NCBI RefSeq assembly: GCF_040958095.1
Contig: NC_091154.1
Span: forward strand, 48,154,807-48,218,806
Source: Procambarus clarkii
Taxonomy: Eukaryota > Arthropoda > Malacostraca > Decapoda > Cambaridae
Length of the DNA stretch: 64,000 nucleotides
Reading direction: 5' to 3'
This document shows positions 41,398-52,744 of the stretch, one piece after another. The notes under the pieces are model-generated. The model was given only the letters and a program-made list of their open reading frames with translations, ran no database searches and had not been told where the DNA came from. How positions within the stretch are numbered: position 1 is the stretch's first letter; every line of letters begins with the position of its first letter. A program made the position numbers and the translations under genes.

Positions 41398-43182
41398 CAC
41401 TTTCGTGCTCTCGGCGCTCAAAAAAAATCAATACCCCAGATGCTTTCGGCACTTCGCACGCCTACACGATAAGACCGAAAAAGTGTACACTCTTTTGACT
41501 GTCCTGACAATAATTGAAGGCGCACGTATTTAAATTTGGTATCACTGTGTTCGCAATGAAATTGTCTATTAAGAGCATACCTAAAAAATGCCGCCCAAGC
41601 ATAAGGAGTATCAAAACCAAATAAAAAACTATGCAGATCACTCGCCGAAAGCACCAAACAGCAACAAAATGTTTCCACTCTCTTAATGGTTGCGAAGCCT
41701 ACAGTTGTCCTACATCGCTAATTTTGGTATCATTGGAATCGCAATAAAATTCTCTACACGGACATATGCATATGAAGGTTTAATATAGGTAATTACCCAC
41801 CCGCAAGAGTGTGTGAAGTGGAGAGTAGTTAGCCGCGAGCGCACTGGCGAAAACACGGGGGAAATCATGCTTGGAAAGTTTATACATTTATACGTTTCCT
41901 GACCCTACTTTTCTATGTACGTATTTCTTTTTTATACCAATGTGTTCGCAATAAAATTTTCTATAAGATGAAATGTATAACATTTGTACAAAGCATGTGT
42001 AAGAGAAGCGCCAAATATAGAACTACGTCGCTCAGTATGCGTTCGCGGCAGAAACGAACGCATTGTTTTCGTTCGTTTGATGTTTGTCATGTTTATACGT
42101 GTTGAAACATATTATAATTTGTATGACAGTGATCGCAGTAAAATTCCCTACACAGACATATACATAACACATACAAATATTTCCCACGTGTTGGATATAT
42201 CAACGGCTAAAGGGAACCCACTGCCACACGGCCGCCACACCCCCAAACATACTTTGTGTTTTTTTTTTTACTCATAGAAGTTTATGTGATATAATATTCA
42301 TTCTGGTACCAAAAAATTCGCAAATAAATTCTCTACAAAACGTATATAACTTCTTATAGATGATAAAAAATTCCAAATAGGTGTACTTACCCTGTCTATG
42401 TTGATTGAAGATCAACAGTTGAGCATTTTTTCTTCACTCCACCATCTTCAGGCTTCTGATCCTGAAGTTGCTCATCTGATGTTTCTTAGGTGGAGTGCAG
42501 CTGTTGCCGGTGGTTATTTTTTCTCCACCCAAAATATCTTTCTTCGGTGGTACCTTGTGTAGCAAGGCGCAGCGCACAGTGCCACATCACAAGTTTTACA
42601 TCCATATATCACGTCCCTCCTTTTGCCAGACTTGAAACAAACACGGCATCTTCTTTTTTTAGCCAAGTGCACGAGTTCATGCGTCAACTTGTAGTTGAGA
42701 CGTTGTTCTGAATCTATAATTCTTGTATTTCTTGGATGCACTGGAGGAATATTGTCTTCTACAGGAACCACCAAACTTGTAGTAGAATCTTCTATGAAAT
42801 CAGAAACATCAAGTGGTTCTATGTCCTCAATGTCCATTTCAGAATTTGTGGTTGATGAGTGGGCTTGAGGTGTTGAGGTGAACAGAGGACGCCTCACACC
42901 AGATGGCCCGGGTGTTGAAACTGCCGCGTCAGCAGGAGGAGCTGCGCTGGCATCTATGTCGGGAACATGTGGTATGCTTGTTGTTGTTGGCCATTCCTCG
43001 CTGTTCCACGCCAATAAGGCTGAGTCATAAGGCTAAGGCCAATCTGAGAGTATCCCCATCCATTTCGGTTAAAAAATGGAATTTATAGAAATATTTTTTC
43101 GATGGACGAGAAAAGTAGGCTGTTATGCGGAATCGTAAGAAAAAACGGCGACGAGTTATCTCTAATCTAAAGTGCGAAAGTG
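41398..43182 (-). mobile_element. piggyBac-2: deletion derivative at TTAA
   Basis: 1785 bp flanked by TTAA (41394-41397, 43183-43186). TIR CACTTTCG-like at both ends (CACTTTCGTGC at 41398; CACTTTCGCAC on minus from 43182). It holds one minus-strand ORF (42514-43014) with a piggyBac C-terminal Cys-rich domain. The rest is AT-rich with no DDD domain found. It is inserted in the 5' region of Tigger C. Confidence 0.85.
42514..43014 (-). CDS. piggyBac-derived ORF: N-terminal region joined to C-terminal Cys-rich domain, no catalytic domain
   Basis: 166 residues. The start MAWNSEEWPTTTS and the acidic EDIEPLDVSDF stretch look like a piggyBac N-terminus. The last third reads LNYKLTHELVHLAKKRR followed by CRVCFKSGKRRDVIYGC, CDVALCAAPCYTRYH, the C6H-type zinc domain that binds TIRs in piggyBac. 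The whole DDD catalytic region (normally about 400 residues) is absent, yet the frame is open. It could bind ends without cutting, as some deletion-derivative repressors do in other families; that is inference. The true start codon is uncertain. Confidence 0.7.
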   Translation of the reverse strand: MAWNSEEWPTTTSIPHVPDIDASAAPPADAAVSTPGPSGVRRPLFTSTPQAHSSTTNSEMDIEDIEPLDVSDFIEDSTTSLVVPVEDNIPPVHPRNTRIIDSEQRLNYKLTHELVHLAKKRRCRVCFKSGKRRDVIYGCKTCDVALCAAPCYTRYHRRKIFWVEKK

Positions 43183-43640
43183 TTAATCCCGTCTGCCCGT
43201 GACTCGAGGCGCATGGTGTAGGAGGGGGTGGGGTGGGTGGGTGGTGTTGGGAGAGAGGGGAGCGTTGGGAGGGACCACCTGGGGGGGGGATGGGAAGCGG
43301 CCTATACACTACAGTACAGGAATTGCCATCGATTTTAGAACAATTCATCATGGCCAAAATCAAAAGAAATACTAGTAATTATGTAATAAAAAATACCATA
43401 CAAGTTTCCTAAAAACAATTTGCACAGGCTGAAGTTTCCTTCAAAAATATACATATATTTTTCCTGCTGGCAGCCTACATAACGTGCCACCTCCCTGCCC
43501 CGACTGGACCCGTCCAGGCCTGGTCAAGCCATGTGCTCTCTACCCTCGTGTTACACAATAGTGCCGCACTATTAGTGAAATATTTTTTTTAAATAACTTT
43601 TTTATTTTCATAGTAACTTTGAACATTTTTGGCCAAGACT

Positions 43641-43881
43641 ATGTCTGGTAGCAGCATGAATCATTCTGGAGGTGTTAAGAGGAAGAAGGTTGTCCTTACA
43701 ATTAAGGACAAGCTACGTATTATACAACTTTGTGAAAATGGCCGGTCGACCTCAAGTGTTGCCAAGGAATTTAATATAGGCACTAGTACTGTTTCTGATA
43801 TAAGGAAACAAAAAGAGAAACTTATGAAATTCATTTCAACCTGTGAAAGTGAAGGTGCAAGCACTAGTAGAGGGTGTGGTA
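43641..43881 (+). pseudogene. Tigger C transposase, exon-like piece 1 (N-terminal HTH)
   Basis: Starts MSGSSMNHSGGVKRKK at 43641 (a further in-frame ATG is at 43629). The CENP-B-type HTH follows (VVLTIKDKLRIIQLCENG, EFNIGTSTVSDIRKQKEK), then CESEGASTSRGCG, where LINE copy 2 interrupts. The frame continues exactly at 49933 (RKTMKTSTHVQ) after removing the LINE and one TSD. It is most similar in layout to Tigger A. Confidence 0.9.
43869..43881. repeat. Target-site duplication of LINE copy 2 (left)
   Basis: AGAGGGTGTGGTA, repeated exactly at 49920-49932. Confidence 0.95.
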
Positions 43882-43964
43882 AGTAAGTAAGTAATTATCA
43901 AAAGAAGGCACCAAACCGGGAAGGCTATGTAGCACCATCAAATACGCAAAATAATCAGAGGGCG

Positions 43965-46900
43965 CTAAATATCACCAAGGATGCCAATACGAGAACAAAA
44001 ACGCATAAGGCGAACGATATCAAAAGTATCCGAGTCACCAAGAATTCTATCGAGGGACAGGTGACCGCGAGGGGCGGTCGGAAAGCAAGACACATGCTCG
44101 TCCTGGAAGTCAGGACATTCAAGAAGGACATGCACGATCGTAAGAGGGACAATGCAACTAGGACAATAAGGAGCAGGGCGGCGCTCCATCAAGTGACCAT
44201 GGGTTAAGCGAGTATGGCCAATACGCAACCTTGCCAGAGCTGTTTCCCACCGCCGGTTACGGTGGAAGGAGGACTGCCACGAGGAAACACAACATTTAAG
44301 AGTACGTAGCTTGTTACCAGTAACAGACAACCAAGAAGCCTGCCAACGGGTAAGGACTGAGGAATGGATAACCGGGTAAAAGTCGGAATACGGAATGCCC
44401 TTACGAGAGATGGGACAAGAGCGGACAGCTTCCTTGGCGGCAGCATCCGCACGCTCATTTAAAGACACACCAATATGGCTGGGAACCCAACAAAACTCAA
44501 CCGACTTAAATTTACTGTGAACGAGAAACAGCCAATGCTGGATCTCGACAACCACTGGATGAACCGGATTAAAGGACCCGAGACCCATGAGGGCACTACG
44601 AGAGTCAACAACAACTACAAAGGAAGACTGACAACGAGAAAGCAGGAGACGAAGAGCATAGAGAATAGCATAAAGTTCGGCTGTAAAGATGCTAGTCTCC
44701 GGAGGCAAGCGACACATATAAGTGCGATCAGGAAAAACAACAGAGTAGCCAACACCGTCCGCTGACTTAGACCCATCGGTGAAGACAGAAACGGAGCGGG
44801 AGTGAGAAGAAAAGTGCTCGAGGAAAAGGCGTTTTAGAACCGTAGGAGGGGTAAAAGAGGAAGAAGGTTGTCCTTACAATTAAGGACAAGTGATACGGGT
44901 CAAGGATGTACAAAACCGCGGAAGAGGGACCCTCCACGGGGGCAAAGAAGGAACAACACGAGGAGAAACATCAGAAATACGAATGGAAAGAGAATCCTGC
45001 AGGCGAGATAACCGGACAGAAAGAGGGAGGTGGTGAAGAGGAACAGGAACCGCAGGAGGGGTAAAAGTTAAAGCACGACAGAGGCGAGAGGAAGGATGTT
45101 GCAAGGACCGCGCAAGATAGCGAAGACAGTAGCGATCACGGCGGTCCTGGAGAGACAGGAAGCCAGTGTCAACATACAAGCTAAGGATGGGAGTCGAACG
45201 AAAGGCACCAGAACTGAGGCGCAACCCAGTATGGTGCAAAGCATCAAGACGGCGAAGAGTAGAAGGAGAAGCAGACGAGTAAGCAGGGCAACCATAATCG
45301 AGCTTAGACAGGACGAGAGAGGAATGTAAAGCAAGGAGAGTGCGCCTATCTGCCCCCCAAGAAGTATGGGACAAGACCCGAAGGAGGGTAAGGGCCTTAG
45401 AGCACTCAACACGGAGGTAAGAGATATGGGGAGACCAAGACAAAAGAGATATGGGGAGACCAAGACAAACGAGTGTCAAGGAATAACCCTAAAAGCTTAG
45501 CAGAATCTTTGTATTCAAGGGGATGACCATAAAATGACAAAGAGGGACGAAGAACAACCCGTTTCCGCGTAAAAGTCATGGCACAAGTCTTAGAAGTAGA
45601 GAACTTGAAGCCATGATCAGTGGCCCAAGACGACACGGCATCAATCGCAAGTTGAAGCCGGCGTTGAAGGAGAGGCGAATCATCACCCTGACAACAAAGG
45701 GTAAGATCATCGACATAGAGAGCGGAGAAGACACCAGAAGGAAGAGAGGAAAGAAGACCATTGAGGGCAACCAGAAAAAGAGTAGTGCTCAGAACACTAC
45801 CCTGGGGCACACCTTCGTATTGCTGAAAAGAGGGAGAGAGAGCGGTACCAAGGTGCACCCGAAAGGAACGACGAGAGAGGAAGCCGCGGAGAAAGAGAGG
45901 GAGATGACCACGAAGGCCAAAAGAATGAAGTTGAGATAGGATATGATAACGCCAAGTGGTGTCGTAAGCCTTTTCCAGGTCAAAAAGGACGGCAACAACG
46001 GAGGTCTTCGCAGCAAAAGCAGTACGAATATAGACCTCCAAGTTCACCAGGACATCTGTCGTGCTGCGGCACTTGCGGAAACCAAATTGAGAAGGGGAGA
46101 GGAGGTGATGGTGTTCCAGGAACCACATCAGACGAACGTTAACCATACGTTCAAAGAGTTTGCAGACACAACTTGTGAGAGCAATAGGGCGAAAGTCCTT
46201 AGGGGAAGTACCCAAAGACCTCGGTTTGCGAACAGGGAGGACAACGGCATCGAGCCAGTCCTCAGGGACTGACAACGACTCCCAGATCCGATTATACAGA
46301 CTCAGTAAATACTGAGACGTGCTCGGAGGGAGATGGCGAAGCATCTCATAATGAATACCATCGGAGCCCGCCGCCGTAGAACCGCAGAGGGCCAGGGCAG
46401 AACGAAGTTCAGAGAGAGAGAAGGGATCATTATAGGGAAGCTGAAGATGAGTGCAGAAATCTAAAGGACGAGACTCAAGGACAGGTTTACGAAGAAGGAA
46501 AGATTGGGGAAGATGAAGACCAGAGCTAACAGAAGAAAAGTGGGAACCCAGTTCGGAAGCGACCTGCAACGGGTCCGCCACAAGAGTATCATGGAGGTGA
46601 AGGACCGGTGAAACATCGGGAACGAACTTACCCGCTATCTTGCGGATACGCTTCCAGATCTGGGCCAGAGGGGTTTCAGACGTAATTGTTGAGACATACG
46701 ATGCCCAACATTCACGTTTAGCCGTACGGATGGCCCTACGGGCCACCGCACTCGCTTTCCGAAAGAAAAGAAAAGAATCGGTCGTCTGCCTACGGCGGTG
46801 CCTCTTCCAGGCTGTACGCTTACAGCGGACAGCCTGAGCACAGTCCGCATTCCACCAGGGAACGCACTTCCGTGGACCCCGAGAGGAAGAGCGAGGAATA

Positions 46901-47744
46901 GAGCGGAGGGCAGCGTTGAAGACAGTGTCATGAAAAAGGAGGAGAGCGCGAGAGAGAGGCATAAGGGAGAGGTCAGAGAGAGCAGCACTGAGGGTAAATA
47001 GGGTCCAGTCTGCCTTAGCAAACTGCCACCTAGGGAAAGAGAGGGAAGGGCGAAAAGAGAAAAAGGAAACAAGGATGGGGAAATGATCACTTCCATGGAG
47101 GTCATCAAGAACCTGCCGCGTGAAATCTAAGTAAAGAGAAGAAGAGCAGAGAGAAAGATCAAGACAAGAAAGGGTGCGAGTCCGAGAGTCCAAATGAGTG
47201 GGCTCACCAGAATTCAGAAGAGACAGGAAAGAAGAGAGGAGAAACTGCTCAAGGAGGCGACCCCGGGTATTCGTCAGAACGTCACCCCAAAGAGAATGAC
47301 GACAATTGAAGTCACCCAGCAGGAGCACAGGCTCCGGCAAGGAGTCTAGGAGGTGTTTCAAATCAGGAAGAGAGAGCGGGACACTCGGGGGGAGATAAAT
47401 GGAACAAATTGTGTACCATTTCCCCACAAAGATACGAGCAGCAGAACAATGGAGAGGCGAAGGAAAAAGCAAAGGAACAAAGGGAACATCGGCACGAATC
47501 AAGAGAGCAGAAGAATTAGAAGCCCCAGCAATGGCTGGGGGGGGGGGGAGAGAAAGGAATAGCCACGAAAACGACCAGGATGAGCACCAAGCATTGGCTC
47601 CTGGAGACAGACACAAAGGGGCGAAAACCGCGAAATCAGAAGTTGGAGTTCGAGGAAATTGGCGTAATACCCTCGAACGTTCCATTGAAGAATGGACAAC
47701 GACGAGAAGAGAAAGGACAAAAACAGAGAACAAGGAAGAAACAA
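43965..47744 (-). pseudogene. LINE copy 2 ORF2 (APE-RT-RNase H)
   Basis: Endonuclease and RT are continuous in the frame 48051-45406 (WNVRGYY, LQEPML, GDFNCRHSLWGD, GSDHFPI, FDLEKAYDTTW, YVDDLTL). A 25-bp duplication (gagatatggggagaccaaga repeated at 45421 and 45446) then shifts frame. The segment 44880-45479 carries the linker. The 36-nt insertion at 44855-44890 replaces agctttag and breaks the approach to RNase H (43965-44800: VVDSRSAL, WVPSHIGVS, and zinc finger CPSCIVPLTIVHVLLEC). Confidence 0.88.
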
Positions 47745-47767
47745 AGGCGAAAGAGCAACAGAGCACG

Positions 47768-49432
47768 TTAAAGAATATCAGGGTCGGGATCAGGGTCAGC
47801 AAAGTCAGGGTTAGGGGGCATGGGTAAACTGAGCAAAGACGGAGGGAAGGAAACGGGAGAACAGATAAGAGGTGGGCGGGCGGGGTCCGGAGGAGGAGGA
47901 GGAGGAAGAGGAGGAGACAATGGAGAGGAGCAGTCAAGGACAGCAGCAGGAAAAGGGGGAGTAGAAAGAGGGGAGCGCACCTCAGCAAGAGCAGCAACCG
48001 AAAGGGAAGCAGGGGCCAAAGAAACCCCCAGAGCAGGAACAGGGGGCGCAATCACTGAAACGGGAGGGGAAGGAGCAACAGAGCCAGAAGTAGATGCTGA
48101 GGAAGAAAGCGAAGCCTTCTTACCCGCCGGGGAAGAGGAAGGAGAGGAGCCAGGCTTTCGCTTCTGACTTAAAGAGACCGGTGTCCCAGCAACTACGTAC
48201 CGGCAACGGATTCCAGTGTCTCAACAGGAGAAGCCGAACGAGAGCACACACGACGGCCGTTAGGAGAGCGATGGACGTCCGCCCGCACCGACAGGCGGTG
48301 GGGAGAGCCGATAGATGGAGGAAGAGGATGGGAAGGAGGATCGGAGGGGGACGAGGAAGAAGACACAGGAGACACGACAGACCGGGTAGAAGGAAGGGGA
48401 ACCCCAGACAGAGGACCAGGAGGAGGAGCCTTCGGGAGAGAACCCAAAGGAACAAAGGAGGGGGCAGTGGGCGCATCAGGGTCCAAGAGGGAGGGCACCA
48501 TGCCCAAACCTCCAGCACTTGTTACAAAGTCGAGGAGAAGGAATATACTCCTGGACAGAGCACCTAGCACCAGCAAGAATGACAGAGGATGGAAGGGTCC
48601 TACCATCAAAGGTGATCTTCACAACGCGAAGGGGTTGACGGCGACGACCACGAGGGGGACGAGTAAACGAGTCAACCTGGAGGACAGAATGGCCTTGGGC
48701 ATCAAGGATATGCCGAATATCATCGTGGAAATCCTGCAGATTCCGAACACCGGTTGCAACATGGGGTGGGAGGAGAATAGTGCCAACACTGGCATTCATC
48801 TGAACGTTCTTGGAGACCCGAACAGGGATCTCGCCAAGGCAAGATAAGGCAGCCAAGCGGGAAGCCGCATCCTGAGAAGGAGCAGCAACTACACGTGTAC
48901 CGAGACGAGTGGGGTTGAAAGTAACAGACGCATCCACGGAATCTACAAGATGCCGATGGAGGGAGAAATCGTCAGGAGGCGCAGAATCAAGAGGGAGGAG
49001 ATCAAAGTATTTGGCCCATGAAGCAGGACCAAACAAGGCCTGATACGCATCAGCACGAGAAGGAATCGAGCGAGTGCGGTTGGGGCGCGAACGGCGTTGA
49101 GAACCCCTAGAGAGAGAGGGGTCAAAAGGCGCAGTAGTCACAACGAAAGACTTAGCCACACCAGGGGACGAAGTGGTCACCACCGGGGGCTGGAGGCTGG
49201 ACCCAACCACAGAGGAGGGAGGGGAGCTGGGGGAAGAAGTCAGGACGGTCATAGGAGGAGCAAGGTCGGGGCCCAACGCAGCGGGAGCTACAGAGCCTGG
49301 TCTTCCGATACAGGCCGACTCGGGGGCTTGGTTGCCCACCCCACGAGCCTGAGAGGGTACAACGGAAACATTCAATGACATAGAGACGAAAAGTGACAAA
49401 TTCATCCACGAATGTGCCCCCATACCCACCAT
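47768..49432 (-). pseudogene. LINE copy 2 ORF1 (gag-like), zinc knuckles deleted
   Basis: Aligned to copy 3, the frame from 49432 reads through SQARGVGNQAPES and the KYFDLLPLDSAPPDDFSLHRH block to CNKCWRFGHGALP. It then jumps into LLDPDAPTAPS, losing about 330 bp that encode knuckles 2 and 3 and the following basic block. A 1-nt loss near 48202 adds a frameshift before the Pro/Ser tail ending at 47768. Confidence 0.83.
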
Positions 49433-49919
49433 GGAGCCACAATTAGAGGCAGGACACCCAACAGGAAGCTATCGCCGATCATGCCGGGGCCCCCTAGGGG
49501 TGCGTCGTGAGTATACGCCCCACAAACGCCACCTTAAGAACCGTCAGTCCGTCGAGATCGGCTTCAGCGACGAAAGGGGGATTGACAATAAAAGGTTCCC
49601 CTCGCTCGAGACGTTGGGTACTACAGTTCTACGGGTGCAAGAGTATGCCTCCTCAAGCACCCGGGCGTCAAAATAGAAGAAGTCCAAAGAAAGAATCCAA
49701 AACAAGCAAAAGGTCGGCAGGAAACGACAAGCAGATAGGAGAAGAGGGGGGAGAAAAACGAAACATAAGGAAAAGGAAAAGCGATCCGGCACAATTGGAA
49801 AAGACAGCAGCAGGAGTGCAAGGCCAGAAAAGGACAGAGGACTGCCCAACGGAGCATCACACTCCGGCAGCCGTCCACCAAGCCCCCTCACGACGCCAAC
49901 GGGCCGGATGGGGAGGGGG

Positions 49920-49932
49920 AGAGGGTGTGGTA
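49920..49932. repeat. Target-site duplication of LINE copy 2 (right)
   Basis: AGAGGGTGTGGTA, identical to 43869-43881. Confidence 0.95.
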
Positions 49933-50828
49933 GAAAGACTATGAAAACTTCGACGCATGTACAGTTGGATGAGGCTGTGTACAAGTGGTTTGCTCAGCAC
50001 CGCACAGCTGGCGTGATAATTCACGGCCCAGAAATACAAAATGCTGCAAGCAGGTTTGCTGCAAGCCTTGGAATAAAGGATTTTGAAGCGAGTGAAAGGT
50101 GGGTTGCAAGGTTCAGAGAAAGGCACAATATTGTGAAGAGGAAAATTGTCGGTGAAAAATTGAGTGCAGATGAAAGCAGTGTAGAACCATTTAAACAGAA
50201 ATTAAGAGTATCCATTGTGGCAAATAATTTATATTCATATCAAATTTATAATGCAGATGAAACTGGGTTGTATTGGAGGAGTTTACCAGAAAAAGCTCTA
50301 GCAATGAGGAGTGAGGGTTGTGTGCCAGGACGTAAAGTCAACAAGGACAGGCTCTATGCCATGATGTGTGAGAATGCCGACGGCACAGACAGAATCACAT
50401 GTGCAATTGTTGGCAAATCAAAGAAACGAAGAGGCTTGTAACATTGCATGGACAGACTGCCAATGAAATATTATAACTCACAAAATGCATGGTTTACACA
50501 GATCTTTCTTTCCTGGTTTCATGACGTGTTCAGCAGGGAAGTTCGTGCCTATCAAGTTAAGAAACTCAAAGTAAGGCCAAGCGAAGTTCGGGCTTTGCTG
50601 CTGCTTGATAATGCGCCTGCCCACCCCAAAATTGACATGTTAACCTCACAAGATGGCAAGATAACGTGTATGGCACTTCCTCCTAACACAACCTCTCTCA
50701 TTCAGTCTATGGATCAGGGAGTTATCTGTGCCACGAAGAGGTTGTACACCAAAAAGATGCTAAACGAAGTTTTGGTGGTTTTGCCTCTTCCGGAAGATAT
50801 TGAACTCGGTGTGGATAACAGGGCTAAA
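49933..50828 (+). pseudogene. Tigger C transposase, piece 2 (second HTH and DDE domain)
   Basis: Continues from 43881. Second HTH (HVQLDEAVYKWFAQHRTAG, ASERWVARFRERHN), then DDE_1: YNADETGLYW (first Asp) near 50247, LLLLDNAPAHP (second), SMDQGVICATKR (third) near 50710; 33 residues separate the last two. A single in-frame TAA at 50439-50441, just after VGKSKKRRGL, truncates the protein before the second and third Asp. The frame resumes HCMDRLPMKYYN. It ends in NRAKK, where DIRS-2 begins. Confidence 0.9.
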
Positions 50829-51290
50829 AAAAACCAGCGTTGAATGTAATGAAACGCCATTTTCTGGGTGAGACCCGGAGGCTCCCCGGAGCTTTACCGG
50901 CTGATATGCTAATGTCAGACTTTGGCATCAGTCATGTGTATGGAGTTCTAGGGCCTACCGGGGACCAAGAGCCAGAACCTGGCCCCCTCAGAGAGGCAAG
51001 GGGAGCAATGGCCTATAGAAACCCCCGTGTGGTTGGAAGCATTCTATGTCTGCCATCGACCGGGTCAAGCATCCAGAAAGGTAAGCATTCCAAAACAAAC
51101 CCCTATTCTGGTGAAAATTGCTACCTAAGCCGAACTAGTGAATAGAACTCTTCAACAGAAAACAAGGAAACTAGTATGACGTCATACGCCACCGCGCCGC
51201 TGTCTGCGCAGCTCCCCCCTCCCCGGGAGGGGGAAGGGGGAGCCCCAGACCTACCACGCCAGCTATCCACCCATCAGTTCTGAGGCTGGA
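50829..51290. repeat. DIRS-2 left ITR
   Basis: Inverse of 56037-56458 with small differences. It also matches the DIRS-1 right ITR (5947-6558). Contains gctgatatgctaatgtcaga and a C/G-rich palindromic block near 51210-51240. Confidence 0.88.
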
Positions 51291-51334
51291 TGTCAAAACA
51301 CGCGAAAAACGCCGACCGGAGGGAGGGAGGGTTG

Positions 51335-51422
51335 CCGGGGAGCCTCCGGGTCTCACCCAGAAAATGGCGTTTCATTACATTCAACGCTGGTTTTCTGGGG
51401 GGAGCCCCGTCGGCTCCCCGGA
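51335..51422. repeat. DIRS-2 internal complementary region
   Basis: 51335-51394 is the reverse complement of the left terminus 50829-50888, and 51391-51422 that of the right terminus. They meet in TTTT, the sequence shared by both element ends and the expected circle junction. Confidence 0.9.
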
Positions 51423-51427
51423 GCTAA

Positions 51428-52744
51428 CTACCCACAGAGGAAGGTCAAAGGGACAAAACCGGGAGGCGGACACCACGCACCCCCCAAGGAGGCGAGACAA
51501 CCGGCAGCAAAACGCCAACCCAAGGCGCCACAGCCCCGAAAATCCCGGGAACAACACGAGAACCACGAGCACCAAAAATCCATGCCCGAAAGACTGCAAG
51601 GCCACGTCGCCCAGACGGCAGCGAGAGCAGCGAAGCCACGAACGCCACAGGCATGAGGGAAGAACACAGGCAGCTTAGCCGCAAGAACACGGCTGACCAC
51701 CCGGGACACCATCACCCGCGAACCGGGAAGAACAGAACCGGATCAACGCAAAACGCGCTCCGGACCCAAACGCCGTGGCACGCAAACAACAGCGGAGGGC
51801 CGCCACTGAACACAAAAACGACACACCCCCGGCCCGACCAACGAAGCACCAACAAACCCTGGACCCCTCCAGAATGCAGCAGCCCCACCCCGCGCCAGAA
51901 AAGATGGAGACTGCTGCCATCAAACAACCAAAACGCTAAAACCGAAGGAGCAAGAAAACTCAGCGAACCAACCCCTAGAGGCAAAGGCCCAAAGGAAAAA
52001 GCCGACGAAAAAACACACCGGAACCGAAGGGGCACTACCAACCGAGGAGAAGACAGAGCACGCTGACCAGAGACCAGGATGGTGCAAGCGGCGCACGAAC
52101 AGGCCGGAGGTGAAATGACGCACAAGACTGCTGACTAATGGTGCAGAAGCAACACCAAGACCAAAAGCAAGCTGAAGCGGCTCCGCCTGCGCCGCACGAT
52201 ATTATTAAAAAAAAGAGGCGACAGTATGTGGCAAGACGACGGCCCCCAACCCCCACTAGAAAACCAAGCCGAGAGTAAACCAAGCTAACAAGAGGAACCA
52301 CCTAAGAAGGGACAGGAAAAGGAAGGACCGCCAAAATACCCCATACTGCCGCCAAGAAAAGCACGCAGGTGGGACACCTACCACGAAGCCACCCGACCAC
52401 CAACCGGAGGCGAGACCACGAGGCAGAACATAAGCAGCCCCGACAAGGCCCCCCCAAGCCCAGGAAAAAGGCGGAGCCGCGAGAAGATCTCGGGCGCGAC
52501 CACCGAAACCCAGGCGGCACAAGGAGATGGAACGTCTGCCGAACAGAAAAACTCCCCGAAGCATGCAAGCCCGCCAGGAGTTCAGAAATGACGGGTCCGA
52601 CGCGAGACATCGCAAGAACCCCCTCAAAAAAAAAAACAACAACCACCAGCAGGGCAAGCTAGGAAAACCATAGAAGGCGGAAGGGTCGCCGCCAGAACAG
52701 GACCCGAACCAAGGGGCACGAACAACTGCAACAGACCGAGACAA
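51428..52744 (-). pseudogene. DIRS-2 tyrosine recombinase remnant
   Basis: Alignable in pieces to the DIRS-1 recombinase: the HxxR region reads FPHACGVRGFAALAAVWA (the His is Cys), and the region around W and Y reads FWCSWFSCC without the Tyr. Upstream pieces (LGVGSLSFL for SGSRVGEL; FSWRQYGVFWRSF for SSRRQYEVSRRSF) are in other frames. Catalytic residues and frame are lost. Confidence 0.65.

Larger units (their letters stand above)
43882..49919 (-). mobile_element. I-group LINE copy 2
   Basis: 6038 bp with a perfect 13-bp TSD. The 3' tail is (TTAC)n at 43882; the 5' end, CCCCCTCCCC on minus, is at 49919. ORF2 43965-47744, ORF1 47768-49432. Very similar to copy 3 but disabled by a 36-nt templated insertion at 44855-44890, a 25-bp tandem duplication at 45421-45470, a 1-nt loss near 48202 and a deletion of about 330 bp at about 48487. 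It lies inside the Tigger C transposase gene. Confidence 0.93.

Noticed and set aside
41984..42277. Small plus-strand ORF in piggyBac-2
   Set aside because: AT-rich, no recognisable motif, not in the coding orientation of the element.
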